This document shows positions 62,328 to 63,115 of a stretch of DNA of 63,115 nucleotides, piece after piece (the first letter of the stretch is position 1; the number at the start of each line of letters is the position of its first letter). The notes beneath the pieces are model-generated. The model was not told where the DNA came from. It did no database searches and was given only the letters and a program-made list of their open reading frames with translations. A program made the position numbers and the translations under genes. The DNA is taken from NCBI GenBank assembly GCA_964628235.1, contig CAZVLU010000016.1, positions 1 to 63,115 of the forward strand. The letters are read 5' to 3'. Source of the DNA: CAMAVH01 sp964628235. Lineage in GTDB: Bacteria; Pseudomonadota; Alphaproteobacteria; SMXQ01.

Positions 62328-63115
62328 CTACGGTCGCTTGAGGCCGCTGCCGGTGGCCAAGGCTGCGCCTGACAGGTAGTCGTCGTTGCGACCCAGCGCC
62401 GCCATGGCGGTGGCGACGATATGGGGCGCGTCGAGCCCGGCCTCGGCATATTGCTTGGCTGGGCTCTCATGGTCGATGAAGACGTCCGGCAGGCACATCG
62501 GGCGGATTTTCACGCCGCCGTCGAGCAAGCCCTCCATGGCGAGATATTGCATCACCTGCGCGCCGAAGCCGCCGACGCTGCCCTCTTCGAGGGTGATCAG
62601 CACTTCATGCTCGCGCGCCAGGCGGCGCAGCATGTCGGTGTCGAGCGGCTTGGCGAAGCGCGCGTCGGCCACCGTGGTCGAGAGGCCGAAGCCGGCCAGC
62701 GTGTCGGCGGCGGCCATGGCCTCGCGCAAGCGCGCGCCGAAGCTGACGATGGCGACGGAGCTTCCCTCGCGCATGATGCGGCCCTTGCCGATCTCGAGCG
62801 CCTGGCCGATCGCCGGCAGTTGCACGCCGAAGCCCTCGCCGCGCGGATAGCGCAAGGCGCTCGGGCGGTCGTCGATGGCGGCTTGCGTCGCGACCATATG
62901 GACCAGTTCCGCCTCGTCGGCGGCGGCCATGATGACGAAGCCCGGCAGGCAGCCGAGATAGGCGATGTCGAAGGCGCCGGCATGGGTCGCGCCATCGGCG
63001 CCGACCAACCCGGCGCGGTCCATGGCGAAGCGCACCGGCAGGCGCTGGATGGCGACGTCGTGCACCACTTGGTCGTAAGCGCGCTGCAGGAAGGTCGAAT
63101 AGATCGTCGCGAAAG
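62328..63115 (-). CDS. dxs: 1-deoxy-D-xylulose-5-phosphate synthase, 5' part beyond window
   Basis: The C-terminal ~262 residues of DXS, the first enzyme of the MEP isoprenoid pathway. The pyrimidine-binding and C-terminal transketolase domains show FATIYSTFLQRAYDQV at the window edge, HDVAIQRLPVRFAMDRAGLVGADGATHAG and the ALRYPRGEG and EEGSVGGFGAQV segments. The stop is TAG at 62328. The N-terminal thiamine-diphosphate domain lies outside the window. Confidence 0.96.
   Translation of the reverse strand, partial: FATIYSTFLQRAYDQVVHDVAIQRLPVRFAMDRAGLVGADGATHAGAFDIAYLGCLPGFVIMAAADEAELVHMVATQAAIDDRPSALRYPRGEGFGVQLPAIGQALEIGKGRIMREGSSVAIVSFGARLREAMAAADTLAGFGLSTTVADARFAKPLDTDMLRRLAREHEVLITLEEGSVGGFGAQVMQYLAMEGLLDGGVKIRPMCLPDVFIDHESPAKQYAEAGLDAPHIVATAMAALGRNDDYLSGAALATGSGLKRP

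Overview
The window reads as a 63 kb piece of a GC-rich alphaproteobacterial chromosome, most likely Hyphomicrobiales (Rhizobiales). Pointers are a C4-type 5-aminolevulinate synthase, a full tad/cpa pilus locus with alphaproteobacterial CpaA-F naming order, a dxs/tlyA/TrmA-like methyltransferase neighbourhood, a tRNA-Tyr/rlmB neighbourhood, and long palindromic intergenic elements of a kind common in Bradyrhizobium-like genomes. A run of 10 Ns at 34334-34343 shows it is a scaffolded draft assembly. No phage, transposase or CRISPR array was found.

Layout. 1-1.5 kb: tRNA-Tyr (cut by the window edge), rlmB and tRNA-Thr. 1.5-2.8 kb: a two-gene chromate transporter whose junction holds a 26-bp tandem repeat forming a chain of overlapping mini-ORFs. 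2.8-6.7 kb: alpha/beta hydrolase, purT and an M20 amidohydrolase. 6.8-8.2 kb: a small AT-rich island (HNH-like protein plus a coupled 47-aa ORF) and a repeat-containing secreted protein. 8.3-17 kb: catabolic/transport cluster (PL5 alginate-lyase-like protein, alpha/beta hydrolase, polysaccharide deacetylase, complete Fe3+-type ABC importer, tiny Cys-tailed protein, isochorismatase-fold hydrolase). 17.2-30 kb: tad pilus locus, with flp-cpaABCDEF-tadBC on the minus strand as a chain of mostly 4-nt overlaps, tadD and tadG on plus, tadE and a second TadE-like gene on minus. The CpaF ATPase appears to carry a duplicated N-terminal helical domain.

30-42.5 kb: ELM1-like protein, a dipeptide-type ABC importer lacking its ATPases, universal stress protein, manC/algA, class-III aminotransferase, a 103-bp tandem duplication, hemA, PadR-like regulator, DUF1194 protein and beta-class GST. 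42.6-47.9 kb: a Cus/Czc-type RND metal efflux operon with a Cys-rich small secreted protein, by eye lower in GC than its surroundings. 48-57.5 kb: SDR, small conserved protein, second universal stress protein, pdxH, glycine-zipper lipoprotein, DnaJ/CbpM-like pair, fabI, aroC, META lipoprotein, a candidate small RNA with its own promoter and terminator, FAH-family hydrolase and alpha/beta hydrolase. 57.5-63.1 kb: panE-like reductase, TrmA-family and TlyA-family RNA methyltransferases, MATE transporter and the 3' part of dxs.

The pilus locus is the one clear multi-gene machine. The most unusual items are the chrA mini-ORF chain, the CpaF domain duplication, the candidate sRNA at 55.6 kb, EF-hand-like loops in TadE, and the translationally coupled HNH island.
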